Shown here piece after piece: positions 8,280 through 13,041 of a DNA stretch of 13,041 bases. Positions within the stretch are counted from its first letter, which is position 1. Each line of letters begins with the position of its first letter. Origin of the DNA: Chitinophagaceae bacterium. GTDB taxonomy: Bacteria; Bacteroidota; Bacteroidia; Chitinophagales; Chitinophagaceae. The translations under genes were made by a program, and so were the position numbers. The notes beneath the pieces are model-generated. The model made no database searches and was not told where the DNA came from. It saw only the letters and a program-made list of their open reading frames with translations. The DNA lies in assembly GCA_016786525.1 (NCBI GenBank), contig JAEUVW010000018.1, positions 1-13,041 of the forward strand. The letters run 5' to 3'.

Positions 8280-8497
8280 GCACACAAGCCAACAACCCTT
8301 TGCACGGCAAGACCCTGCAGGCTATACTCGAATACCTGCTGGCTTATTATGACGGATGGGAACAACTGGGCCGCAATATCAATATCCGCTGCTTCAATGA
8401 AAATCCCAGTATCAACTCCAGCCTGAAGTTCCTGCGCAAAACGCCCTGGGCACGCAAAAAGGTCGAGGACCTGTACCTGCAGCTGATCGAAGAGTAA
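8276..8497 (+). CDS. VF530 family (DUF2132) small protein
   Basis: A 73-residue protein starting at the ATG at 8276, which forms an ATGA overlap with the flippase stop. An in-frame ATG at 8252 would add only eight residues inside the flippase gene. The whole sequence follows the VF530/DUF2132 pattern: NNPLHGKTLQAILEYLL, then GWEQLGRNINIRCFNENPS, then SSLKFLRKTPWARKKVEDLY. The family is named after a Vibrio fischeri protein of solved structure and is often labelled DNA-binding in databases, but a biological role is not established. Coupling to a membrane flippase gene is unexpected and may simply reflect operon packing. It ends the plus-strand block, followed by palindromic repeats and a GC-rich hairpin. 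Confidence 0.87.
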   Translation: MSTQANNPLHGKTLQAILEYLLAYYDGWEQLGRNINIRCFNENPSINSSLKFLRKTPWARKKVEDLYLQLIEE

Positions 8498-8503
8498 TGC
8501 ACA

Positions 8504-8536
8504 AAACCGATATGGTTTTTGAAACTGGCCTATCGG
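8504..8536. repeat. Diverged copy of the AAACCT nested palindrome
   Basis: The first 22 bases match the perfect copy at 8543 in 20 positions (AAACCGATATGGTTTTTG then AAAC). The outer stem CCGATA (8507-8512)/TATCGG (8531-8536) is complementary. Relative to CCTATA/TATAGG in the perfect copies, a T-A pair has become a G-C pair, a compensatory change. GTTT/AAAC around the TTG loop is retained, and TGG (8526-8528) bulges out. Confidence 0.6.
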
Positions 8537-8542
8537 ATAGCA

Positions 8543-8575
8543 AAACCTATAAGGTTTTTGAAACCTTATAGGTTT
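8543..8575. repeat. Perfect 33-bp nested palindrome, copy A
   Basis: Arms AAACCTATAAGGTTT (8543-8557) and AAACCTTATAGGTTT (8561-8575) are exact reverse complements around a TTG loop. Each arm is itself a palindrome (AAACCT-ATA-AGGTTT), so the element can fold as one 15-bp hairpin or two small ones. It lies 45 bp after the VF530 stop. An identical copy is at 11397-11429. It may act as a transcript end or as an intergenic repeat; no T-run follows it. Confidence 0.9.
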
Positions 8576-8582
8576 ACAGACA

Positions 8583-8617
8583 CTGCCCCGGAACTCCTTG
8601 CGGAGTATCCGGGGCAG
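8583..8617. terminator. GC-rich hairpin, probable bidirectional terminator
   Basis: CTGCCCCGGA (8583-8592) pairs with TCCGGGGCAG (8608-8617), and ACTCC (8593-8597) with GGAGT (8602-8606), around a TTGC loop with one bulged A at 8607. It sits between convergent genes (VF530 and tdh), 20 bp from the tdh stop. No strong T-tract flanks it on either strand, so termination is inferred from position and stability. Confidence 0.6.
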
Positions 8618-8636
8618 CTCATCAGCAATGTATGTC

Positions 8637-9584
8637 TTATTTTTCCAGGTTTTTCAGCATATCGGCCGTCATCTTGTCCAGGTCAAACTCGTGCTTCCAG
8701 TGCCAGTCGCTGCGGGCAGCCGAATCATCGATGCTGGAGGGCCAGGAGTCGGCAATCGCCTGGCGGAAATCCGGCGCATAGCTGATACTGAAGTCCGGGA
8801 TATGCTTTTGAATCGCGGCAGCGATCTCTTTCGGGGAGAAGCTCATTGCAGACAGGTTGTAGGCCATACGCGACCTGATCTGATCTTCCGGTGCTTCCAT
8901 CAGTTCTATCGTACCCCTGATCGCATCGTCCATGTACATCATCGGCAGATAGGTATTTTCCGAAAGGAAGGAAGTATAAGCTTTATGTTTCAGTGCCTCG
9001 TGGTAAATCTCTACCGCATAGTCGGTGGTACCGCCACCCGGTGCAGACTTCCAGCTGATCAGGCCCGGGTAGCGCAGGCTGCGTACATCCAATCCCCAAC
9101 GGCGATGGTAATACTGGCACCATAGTTCGCCGGCATATTTGCTGATGCCATAGACCGTTGTCGGCTCTACTATGGTCTTCTGTGGAGTATCATTTTTGGG
9201 TGTAGTGGTTCCGAACACCGCTATAGAGCTGGGCCAGTAAATTTTAGTCAGTTTTTGCTCCACACCCAGCTCCAGTACCTGCAGCAGGCTGTTCATATTG
9301 ATCTCCCAGGCCTTCATCGGCATCTTTTCGCCTGTGGCAGACAGCAAGGCCGCCAGCAGGTAGATCTGGGTAATGCTTTCTTTTTGTACCAGCTCCGCTA
9401 CTGCTTTGATATCGGTAGCATCCAATTTGTAGTAGGGACCACTGCCTTCGAGCAGCGGGTGGGCTTCATCGCGCAGGTCGCTGGCGATCACCTGTGCATT
9501 GCTGTATTGTTGGCGCAGGGCCAGTGTCAGCTCTACACCGATCTGTCCGCAGGCACCCATAATGAGTATTTTCTCTTGCTTCAT
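8637..9584 (-). CDS. tdh: L-threonine 3-dehydrogenase, short-chain (UDP-galactose epimerase-like) type
   Basis: A 315-residue NAD-dependent enzyme oxidising L-threonine to 2-amino-3-oxobutyrate, which 2-amino-3-ketobutyrate CoA ligase (not in this window) would convert to glycine and acetyl-CoA. The NAD-binding loop is GACGQIG (residues 10-16). The catalytic YxxxK is Tyr145-Lys149 (VYGISKYAGE), with a Ser in PSS (118-120). The motifs RYPGLISWK (171-179) and GGGTTDYAVEIYHEAL (183-198), followed by YLPMMYMDDAIRGTIELM, separate this extended-SDR threonine dehydrogenase from other epimerases. This is the type known from Flavobacterium and trypanosomes, unrelated to the zinc-dependent E. coli Tdh. 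It is transcribed toward the convergent junction. The 408-bp region upstream holds the carA terminator and a structured RNA candidate. Confidence 0.9.
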   Translation of the reverse strand: MKQEKILIMGACGQIGVELTLALRQQYSNAQVIASDLRDEAHPLLEGSGPYYKLDATDIKAVAELVQKESITQIYLLAALLSATGEKMPMKAWEINMNSLLQVLELGVEQKLTKIYWPSSIAVFGTTTPKNDTPQKTIVEPTTVYGISKYAGELWCQYYHRRWGLDVRSLRYPGLISWKSAPGGGTTDYAVEIYHEALKHKAYTSFLSENTYLPMMYMDDAIRGTIELMEAPEDQIRSRMAYNLSAMSFSPKEIAAAIQKHIPDFSISYAPDFRQAIADSWPSSIDDSAARSDWHWKHEFDLDKMTADMLKNLEK

Positions 9585-9713
9585 TTTGTTTTTTCGTATA
9601 AAAAAATGTGTAGCGGTGAAAGTACTGATTTTTTCGAAAAATACGGGGCCTTCTTGCTTTTAAAATGGCGATCAAAGCGTACTTCATCGCAAGGCAGGAT
9701 TTTGCGCATTTTT

Positions 9714-9721
9714 TACTTTTC
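9714..9721 (+). promoter_or_regulatory. Candidate -7 box for the structured RNA
   Basis: TACTTTTC matches seven of eight positions of TAnnTTTG. A start site five to seven bases downstream (about 9726-9728) would fall exactly at the 5' base of the rod structure. A TTTG at 9701-9704 is too close to be a standard -33 element. Confidence 0.35.
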
Positions 9722-9724
9722 AGG

Positions 9725-9854
9725 AGCAAGAACTGCTGGTCTCTGCCGGATGAATACCAGTCTTCCTTCCCGATGCTGAAACTCCGTCAGCATCCCTCAG
9801 TCCTTCGGCCCGCACCCTGGCAGGAGGGCAGAGACGCGTTTAATTGCTGCTTTT
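9725..9854 (+). ncRNA. Candidate structured RNA with rod-like fold, possibly a 6S-like RNA
   Basis: About 130 nt that fold back on themselves. The base is AGCAA (9725-9729)/TTGCT (9844-9848) with AAC (9731-9733)/GTT (9838-9840). A perfect 9-bp stem follows, GTCTCTGCC (9739-9747)/GGCAGAGAC (9827-9835). A short CCAG (9757-9760)/CTGG (9817-9820) helix borders a large asymmetric bubble. The apex is a perfect 8-bp hairpin, GATGCTGA (9772-9779)/TCAGCATC (9787-9794), with a 7-nt loop. Plus-strand transcription is favoured by the upstream -7-like box and by TTTT (9851-9854) directly after the rod. Closing stem, central bubble and apical hairpin together recall 6S RNA, which binds the RNA polymerase holoenzyme; a diverged 6S-Flavo motif has been described in this phylum. 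The fold is read directly; the 6S assignment is a hypothesis, and the strand is not certain. Confidence 0.5.
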
Positions 9855-9934
9855 CCTTACCTGACATCCAGCCCTTTTTCATCCCGCTACGCCTGTGTTT
9901 TGGGTTGGCCCATACTCTGGAACCTTGTCGGCAT

Positions 9935-9960
9935 AAAAAAACCCGGCTATGAAAGCCGGG
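9935..9960 (-). terminator. Intrinsic terminator of carA
   Basis: On the minus strand CCCGGCT (from 9960) pairs with AGCCGGG (ending at 9942) around a five-base loop, followed at once by seven T residues (A run at 9935-9941 on the plus strand). It lies 33 bp after the carA stop codon and is a textbook rho-independent terminator. Confidence 0.9.
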
Positions 9961-9992
9961 CTCTTGTCTATATTGATTGTGCTGACAGGAAC

Positions 9993-11099
9993 TTATTGCA
10001 TCATGGCAATGAACTCGTCAAACAGGTAGCGCGAATCGAAAGGACCGGGTGTGCTCTCCGGGTGGTATTGTACCGAAAAGGCCGGGTGGTTCTTCATGCG
10101 GATGCCTTCTATGGAATCATCATTCAGGTTCACGTGCGTAATCTCGATCTTATCGGAAGCTTTGGCGGCCTCTGGCACGATACCGAAACCGTGGTTTTGC
10201 GTGGTGATCTCTGATTTACCGGTGACCAGGTTCTTTACCGGGTGGTTCAGACCGCGGTGCCCGTGGTGCATTTTAAAAGTCGGGATGCCGTTGGCCAGGG
10301 CCAGCAACTGGTGGCCGAGGCAGATACCGAACAGGGGTTTGTTCGTCGCAATCAGGCCTTTGATCGTTTCTACGGCATAAGGCATAGAGGCGGGGTCGCC
10401 GGGGCCATTGCTGACAAAGAAGCCATTGGGTTGAAAAGCCTCCAGGGTGGCTACATCGGTGTGTGCGTTGAACACTTTCAGGTAGGCTCCGCGTTCTGCC
10501 AGGCTGGTGAGGATATTGCGTTTGACGCCAAAGTCCAGTACGGCTACACGCAGGGCGGCATTTTCATCACCTACAGTATAGGGTTCTTTTGTGCTGATCT
10601 CGCTCGAAAGCTCGAGACCGGCCATATCCGGCACTTTAGCCAGTTCTTTCGCCAGGTCTTCGGGGCTGCTGTATTCGGTAGAGATCACGCAGTTCATCGC
10701 ACCTTTGTTGCGGATATGCTGCACCAGCGCGCGGGTATCTACGTCCGATATGGCGATCAGCTTATTGCTGACCAGGTAGTTTTCCAATGAATCGCCTGCC
10801 ATCATGCGTGAGTAACGCGCAGAGATATTGCGGCAGATCAGGCCCCTGATCTTTACCGAATTACTTTCCACATCCATATCGGCCACACCGTAGTTGCCGA
10901 TATACGCAGTGTTCATGATCAGCATCTGGCCGGTATAGGAGGGGTCGGTAAAGACTTCCTGGTAGCCCGTCATGCCTGTATTGAAGCAGATTTCGCCTCC
11001 ACAGGTTCCTTTAGCGCCAAATGATTTTCCTTTGAGTAATGTTCCGTCCTGAAGATAGAGCCAGGCGGGTGCCGCAGCGGCGTGATTTAGTTGATTCAT
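9993..11099 (-). CDS. carA: Carbamoyl-phosphate synthase small (glutaminase) subunit
   Basis: 368 residues, normal for CarA. It hydrolyses glutamine and channels ammonia to the large subunit CarB for carbamoyl phosphate, which feeds pyrimidine and arginine synthesis. The N-terminal CarA domain is clear (GGEICFNTGMTGYQEVFTDP), and the C-terminal class I amidotransferase domain carries the nucleophile Cys260 (FGICLGHQLL), with His346 and Glu348 in YHPESTPGP completing the triad. SNGPGDP is the oxyanion-strand motif. I use the ATG at 11099 (MNQLNHAAAAPAWLYL). The frame could open four codons earlier at a TTG, but that lies inside a palindrome and is less likely. carB is not adjacent: the gene is followed by a strong terminator, so carA appears to be transcribed alone. 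A 16-bp palindrome sits 5 bp upstream of the start. Confidence 0.95.
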   Translation of the reverse strand: MNQLNHAAAAPAWLYLQDGTLLKGKSFGAKGTCGGEICFNTGMTGYQEVFTDPSYTGQMLIMNTAYIGNYGVADMDVESNSVKIRGLICRNISARYSRMMAGDSLENYLVSNKLIAISDVDTRALVQHIRNKGAMNCVISTEYSSPEDLAKELAKVPDMAGLELSSEISTKEPYTVGDENAALRVAVLDFGVKRNILTSLAERGAYLKVFNAHTDVATLEAFQPNGFFVSNGPGDPASMPYAVETIKGLIATNKPLFGICLGHQLLALANGIPTFKMHHGHRGLNHPVKNLVTGKSEITTQNHGFGIVPEAAKASDKIEITHVNLNDDSIEGIRMKNHPAFSVQYHPESTPGPFDSRYLFDEFIAMMQ

Positions 11100-11104
11100 A
11101 CTAA

Positions 11105-11120
11105 AGTGCAAAATTGCACT
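11105..11120. promoter_or_regulatory. 16-bp palindrome upstream of carA, candidate operator
   Basis: AGTGCAAAATTGCACT has perfect 7-bp arms (AGTGCAA/TTGCACT) separated by two bases and lies 5 bp upstream of the carA ATG. On the minus strand its core CAATTTTG is one base off the TAnnTTTG -7 consensus, so it may overlap the promoter and act as a repressor site. It does not fit the ArgR box in length or spacing. No regulator can be named. Confidence 0.4.
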
Positions 11121-11221
11121 AAAAAATCGACTTTGAAAAGCCTAAGACCCGCTTGTGGGAAAATAAATGAAAGAACAGCGACGCATAGTGAAAAATTAAT
11201 AATAAATACTACTGGTTCTGT

Positions 11222-11317
11222 TTAATAATCAGAACCCCACATCAGGAGCAGGAACAATACTCCCAGGACCAGGAAGACCAGCAAAAAGATGGTGATGACG
11301 GTGATGAGGTATTTCAT
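11222..11317 (-). CDS. Putative 31-residue single-span membrane peptide
   Basis: ATG at 11317 to TAA at 11222. The peptide begins MKYLITVITI, continues through an unbroken hydrophobic stretch of about 23 residues rich in Leu, Val, Phe and Ile (residues 4-26), and ends in the polar tail WGSDY. A positive N-terminus, one membrane-length helix and an acidic C-terminus suit a small inner-membrane protein with its tail outside. Codon choice resembles the neighbours (CTG, ATC, GTC). It lies between ybeY and carA in the same orientation, 122 bp upstream of carA. I see no Shine-Dalgarno sequence, which is normal for this phylum. Function unknown; it could instead be a chance frame, though a pure hydrophobic span of exact length is unlikely by accident. 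Confidence 0.5.
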   Translation of the reverse strand: MKYLITVITIFLLVFLVLGVLFLLLMWGSDY

Positions 11318-11396
11318 TTGGGGGAACCGAAGAAATAAGATTGAATGGCTTATACTGGAAGACAGTTATTGGCTCTGATTGAAAAGAGGATCAATG

Positions 11397-11429
11397 AAAC
11401 CTATAAGGTTTTTGAAACCTTATAGGTTT
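11397..11429. repeat. Perfect 33-bp nested palindrome, copy B
   Basis: Identical over all 33 bases to the copy at 8543-8575 and in the same plus-strand orientation (TTG loop at 11412-11414). It lies 24 bp downstream of the ybeY stop, so relative to its gene it is inverted compared with copy A. Flanking sequence beyond the palindrome is not shared. Confidence 0.9.
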
Positions 11430-11453
11430 TATCCCGGTCATGGTTTCTTCTCC

Positions 11454-11885
11454 TTATCCGGCAAAATATCCTTGCAGGGCGGCATCTTCCTGCGCAGTCA
11501 TTTCCTTCTTATCGGCAGGCTTTTTGTCGGTGAAACCGCACAGATGCAGGGCACCGTGGAAGATCACGCGGTGCAGTTCCTGTTCGTAAGCTGCTTTGAA
11601 TTTTGCCGCATTGTCGCGGATACGGTCCACGCTGATATAAATCTCCCCCACTACCTCGCTTTCCTTTTCGCTGAGGTCGAAGGTGATGATGTCGGTAAAG
11701 GTGTCGTGATCCAGGAATTGCCGGTTGATCCCCAGCAGGTGTTCATCGGAACAAAAGATATAGTCGAGGCTGACCTTTTTGATGCCTTCGAGGTGCTGCT
11801 GGACAAGCTTGTCCAGGTATTGGGATAATTTTCTTTTCTGCTTCAGCTCCGGGTCCCGGTCGTGCTGGTGAAAGCGTGCGGCCAT
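11454..11885 (-). CDS. ybeY: Endoribonuclease YbeY (rRNA maturation factor)
   Basis: 143 residues, usual for YbeY. A zinc-dependent single-strand endoribonuclease acting in 16S rRNA 3'-end maturation and late-stage ribosome quality control. The catalytic motif is FHGALHLCGFTD: His110 and His114 are the first two metal ligands. The third position, His in the E. coli HGxLHLxGYDH motif, is Asp120 here, a substitution I believe is common in Bacteroidota YbeY. TFTDIITFDLSE (62-73) and VVGEIYISVDRI (78-89) are the other family signatures. The start ATG at 11885 follows feoA by only 4 bp, so it is the last gene of the aldehyde dehydrogenase-feoA-ybeY operon; its transcript probably ends near the nested palindrome at 11397-11429. 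Confidence 0.92.
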   Translation of the reverse strand: MAARFHQHDRDPELKQKRKLSQYLDKLVQQHLEGIKKVSLDYIFCSDEHLLGINRQFLDHDTFTDIITFDLSEKESEVVGEIYISVDRIRDNAAKFKAAYEQELHRVIFHGALHLCGFTDKKPADKKEMTAQEDAALQGYFAG

Positions 11886-11889
11886 TTGT

Positions 11890-12141
11890 TTAGCTATTTG
11901 AGATTTCGACCCATATTTTATCTGCGTCTTCCCGGCGGATGCTCAGGTGGTAGCCGGCAATGCGCAAAGCCATGGGGTCACCCATAGGGGCGATCATTTC
12001 TACCCAAACCGGTTCGCCCGGTATGCAACCCATTTCCATCAGTGTGAGCCGGAAACCGGATTCTTCATGCTCCCGGATCAGGGCGCGTTTTCCCTTAGGC
12101 AACTGGGATAATCGTATTGTCTGGTTGTTGATCGCTTCCAT
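11890..12141 (-). CDS. feoA: FeoA-domain protein (ferrous iron transport accessory)
   Basis: 83 residues forming a single FeoA SH3-like domain. The core motif is SGFRLTLMEMGCIPGEPVWVE, followed by PMGDPMALRIAGYHLSIRREDADKI, which matches FeoA proteins throughout. FeoA is a small cytoplasmic partner thought to regulate the ferrous iron transporter FeoB. No feoB lies next to it: the gene begins 3 bp after the aldehyde dehydrogenase stop and ends 4 bp before ybeY, so all three are almost certainly co-transcribed. It could support a feoB encoded elsewhere or have a different role; the isolated FeoA domain also occurs fused to DtxR-type regulators, but there is no DNA-binding domain here. Confidence 0.9.
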   Translation of the reverse strand: MEAINNQTIRLSQLPKGKRALIREHEESGFRLTLMEMGCIPGEPVWVEMIAPMGDPMALRIAGYHLSIRREDADKIWVEISNS

Positions 12142-12144
12142 GGT

Positions 12145-13041
12145 TTACAATTCTATCGCTACATTTTTAGGTTCTGTAAAAAAGCGCATGGCTTCCCAGC
12201 CGCCTTCGCGACCGACTCCCGAGCTTTTGAAGCCGCCGAAAGGGGTGCGCAGGTCGCGCAGCAACCAGCAGTTTACCCAGATGATACCGCTGTGCACCTG
12301 TGCCGCTACCCTGTTGGCACGGCTGACATCCTGTGTCCAGATCGTAGCCGCCAGGCCGTATTCGCTGGTATTGGCTTTTTCGAGGGCCTCTGCTTCCGTC
12401 TTAAACGATTGCAGGGTCACCACGGGGCCGAAGATCTCTTCCATATTGGTACGGCAATGGGCGGGTAAACCCTCTATAATGGTCGGTTCGATAAAGTAAC
12501 CGTTCGCACAGCGACCTTCGGGCTGCACTGCCTTACCGCCCAGCAATATGGTGCCGCCTTCTTCTTTAGCCAACTGGATGCAGGACATCACTTTGTCGAA
12601 ATGCATCTTGCTGACGATAGCGCCCTGTTTGCTGTTTTCGTTCAGCGGATCGCCTACACTCAGGGCCTGTACCCGGCTGATGAATTCGGCTTTGAATCTT
12701 TCGTAAATGCTTTCTTCGACCAGGATGCGGCTGCCGCAAAGGCAGATCTGTCCCTGGTTGGCGAAGGAGGATTGTACCGTGGTGCGCATCATTTTTTCCC
12801 AATCGCAGTCGGCAAAGATGATGTTCGGGTTTTTGCCCCCCAGCTCCAGCGATATCTTTTTGAACATCGGGGCCGCTACGGCTGCAATGTCTTTACCGGC
12901 ACGGGTACTGCCGGTAAAGGAAATGGCTTTGATATCGGGGTGTTTTACGATCTCGCTGCCGCAATTCGGTCCGTTGCCGTGTACGATGTTCAGCACACCT
13001 GCAGGGAGACCGGCCTCTTTGCACACCTGCGACAGCAGGTA
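12145..13041 (-). CDS. Aldehyde dehydrogenase, C-terminal two thirds (muconate-semialdehyde dehydrogenase-like; cut by window edge)
   Basis: The frame is open to the edge at 13041, so the 298 residues seen lack roughly the first 190 of a normal 480-residue ALDH; a GTG at 13026 is internal, not the start. Visible motifs are FTGSTRAGK (NAD-binding region), LELGGKNP with the general-base Glu (visible residue 66), and GQICLCGSR with the nucleophile Cys (residue 100). EEIFGPVV follows, and then WVNCWLLRDLRTPFGGFKSSGVGREGG near the end. The CLC motif and the WVNxWLxRDLRTPFGG block are typical of the ALDH8/2-aminomuconate and 2-hydroxymuconate semialdehyde dehydrogenase group, which acts in kynurenine or aromatic ring-cleavage pathways. 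Family membership is firm; substrate is inferred. It heads, within the window, the operon with feoA and ybeY. Confidence 0.88.
   Translation of the reverse strand, partial: YLLSQVCKEAGLPAGVLNIVHGNGPNCGSEIVKHPDIKAISFTGSTRAGKDIAAVAAPMFKKISLELGGKNPNIIFADCDWEKMMRTTVQSSFANQGQICLCGSRILVEESIYERFKAEFISRVQALSVGDPLNENSKQGAIVSKMHFDKVMSCIQLAKEEGGTILLGGKAVQPEGRCANGYFIEPTIIEGLPAHCRTNMEEIFGPVVTLQSFKTEAEALEKANTSEYGLAATIWTQDVSRANRVAAQVHSGIIWVNCWLLRDLRTPFGGFKSSGVGREGGWEAMRFFTEPKNVAIEL

Larger units (their letters stand above)
9585..9992. other. 408-bp intergenic region between carA and tdh
   Basis: I see no convincing protein-coding gene. Short open frames on both strands, including an 87-codon minus-strand one running into tdh out of frame, have no recognisable content. 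From the tdh side it holds an AT-rich stretch with a weak TACTTTCA box on the minus strand (9617-9624), which could serve tdh, then a plus-strand -7-like box (9714-9721), a rod-like structured segment (9725-9854), and the carA terminator (9935-9960). Confidence 0.6.
11100..11453. other. Intergenic region between ybeY and carA
   Basis: About 350 bp without a long gene. From the carA side it contains a 16-bp palindrome (11105-11120), an AT-rich stretch, a 31-codon membrane-peptide frame on the minus strand (11222-11317), and the second perfect copy of the nested palindrome (11397-11429), 24 bp past the ybeY stop. I see nothing else in 11121-11221 or 11318-11396. Confidence 0.6.

Noticed and set aside
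8519..8785. An 88-codon plus-strand frame starting in the palindromic repeat downstream of VF530
   Set aside because: Its N-terminal residues (KPIRFLKPYRF) are just the translation of the repeat, and the same string appears at the other repeat copy near 11394; the rest is antisense to tdh.
9466..9729. An 87-codon minus-strand frame overlapping the 5' end of tdh and the structured region
   Set aside because: It overlaps tdh out of frame and its basic, low-complexity translation shows no domain. The underlying signal is base pairing, not coding.
9761..9771. GGGAAGGAAGA on the minus strand, resembling part of the SRP (4.5S) RNA signature
   Set aside because: The adjoining hairpin lacks the GGAA tetraloop and the flanking CAGG and AGCAG elements needed for SRP domain IV.
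10242..10790. A 182-codon plus-strand open frame inside carA
   Set aside because: It is the reverse-strand shadow of carA. The same holds for the long plus-strand frames within the serine hydrolase (1704-2252) and tdh (8598-9125).
11379..11828. A 149-codon plus-strand frame opposite ybeY
   Set aside because: It begins in the repeat and is antisense to ybeY, with no domain.
1..13041. Mobile elements, CRISPR arrays, toxin-antitoxin or defence systems
   Set aside because: I found no transposase, integrase, phage gene, regularly spaced repeat array or recognisable defence gene. The two 33-bp palindromes are too few and too far apart to be an array.

Overview
The window looks like chromosomal DNA of a Bacteroidota bacterium, most likely from the Chitinophagaceae/Sphingobacteriia side. 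The evidence is the family content (SDR-type threonine dehydrogenase, YfhO-family membrane protein, two-LysM protein, VF530 family, a YbeY with an H-to-D change), the lack of clear Shine-Dalgarno sequences, and a TAnnTTTG-type -7 box upstream of yfhO. The genus assignment is inference. I see no insertion sequence, phage gene, CRISPR array, tRNA or rRNA.

Layout. Positions 1-3045 are on the minus strand. Read in the direction of transcription they run: an ACP phosphodiesterase (acpH), a beta-lactamase-fold serine hydrolase lipoprotein, an exported LysM protein, then, after a 115-bp gap, the N-terminal end of a saccharopine dehydrogenase-like oxidoreductase cut by the window edge. A divergent intergenic region (3046-3155) leads to a plus-strand block (3156-8497): a DinB-like protein, then a likely operon of YfhO-family membrane protein, hexapeptide acyltransferase, polysaccharide flippase (TTG start, overlapping the acyltransferase) and a small VF530-family protein coupled through an ATGA overlap. 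The three middle genes suggest synthesis, acyl modification and export of a surface glycan.

A convergent junction (8498-8636) carries a degenerate and a perfect copy of a nested palindrome and a GC-rich hairpin. From 8637 to the end the coding genes are on the minus strand: SDR-type L-threonine 3-dehydrogenase, carA with a classic intrinsic terminator, an apparently unannotated 31-residue single-span membrane peptide, and a tight operon of aldehyde dehydrogenase (5' end outside the window), feoA and ybeY.

The most interesting non-coding signals are: (i) a rod-like structured RNA candidate at about 9725-9854 on the plus strand, between tdh and carA, with a candidate -7 box placed so that transcription would begin at the base of the rod; its architecture resembles 6S RNA; (ii) a nested palindrome present twice perfectly (8543-8575, 11397-11429) and once in diverged form with a compensatory base-pair change (8504-8536); (iii) a 16-bp palindrome directly upstream of carA; (iv) the small membrane peptide. 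No single multi-gene system here is clearly new; the RNA candidate and the repeat family deserve attention first.
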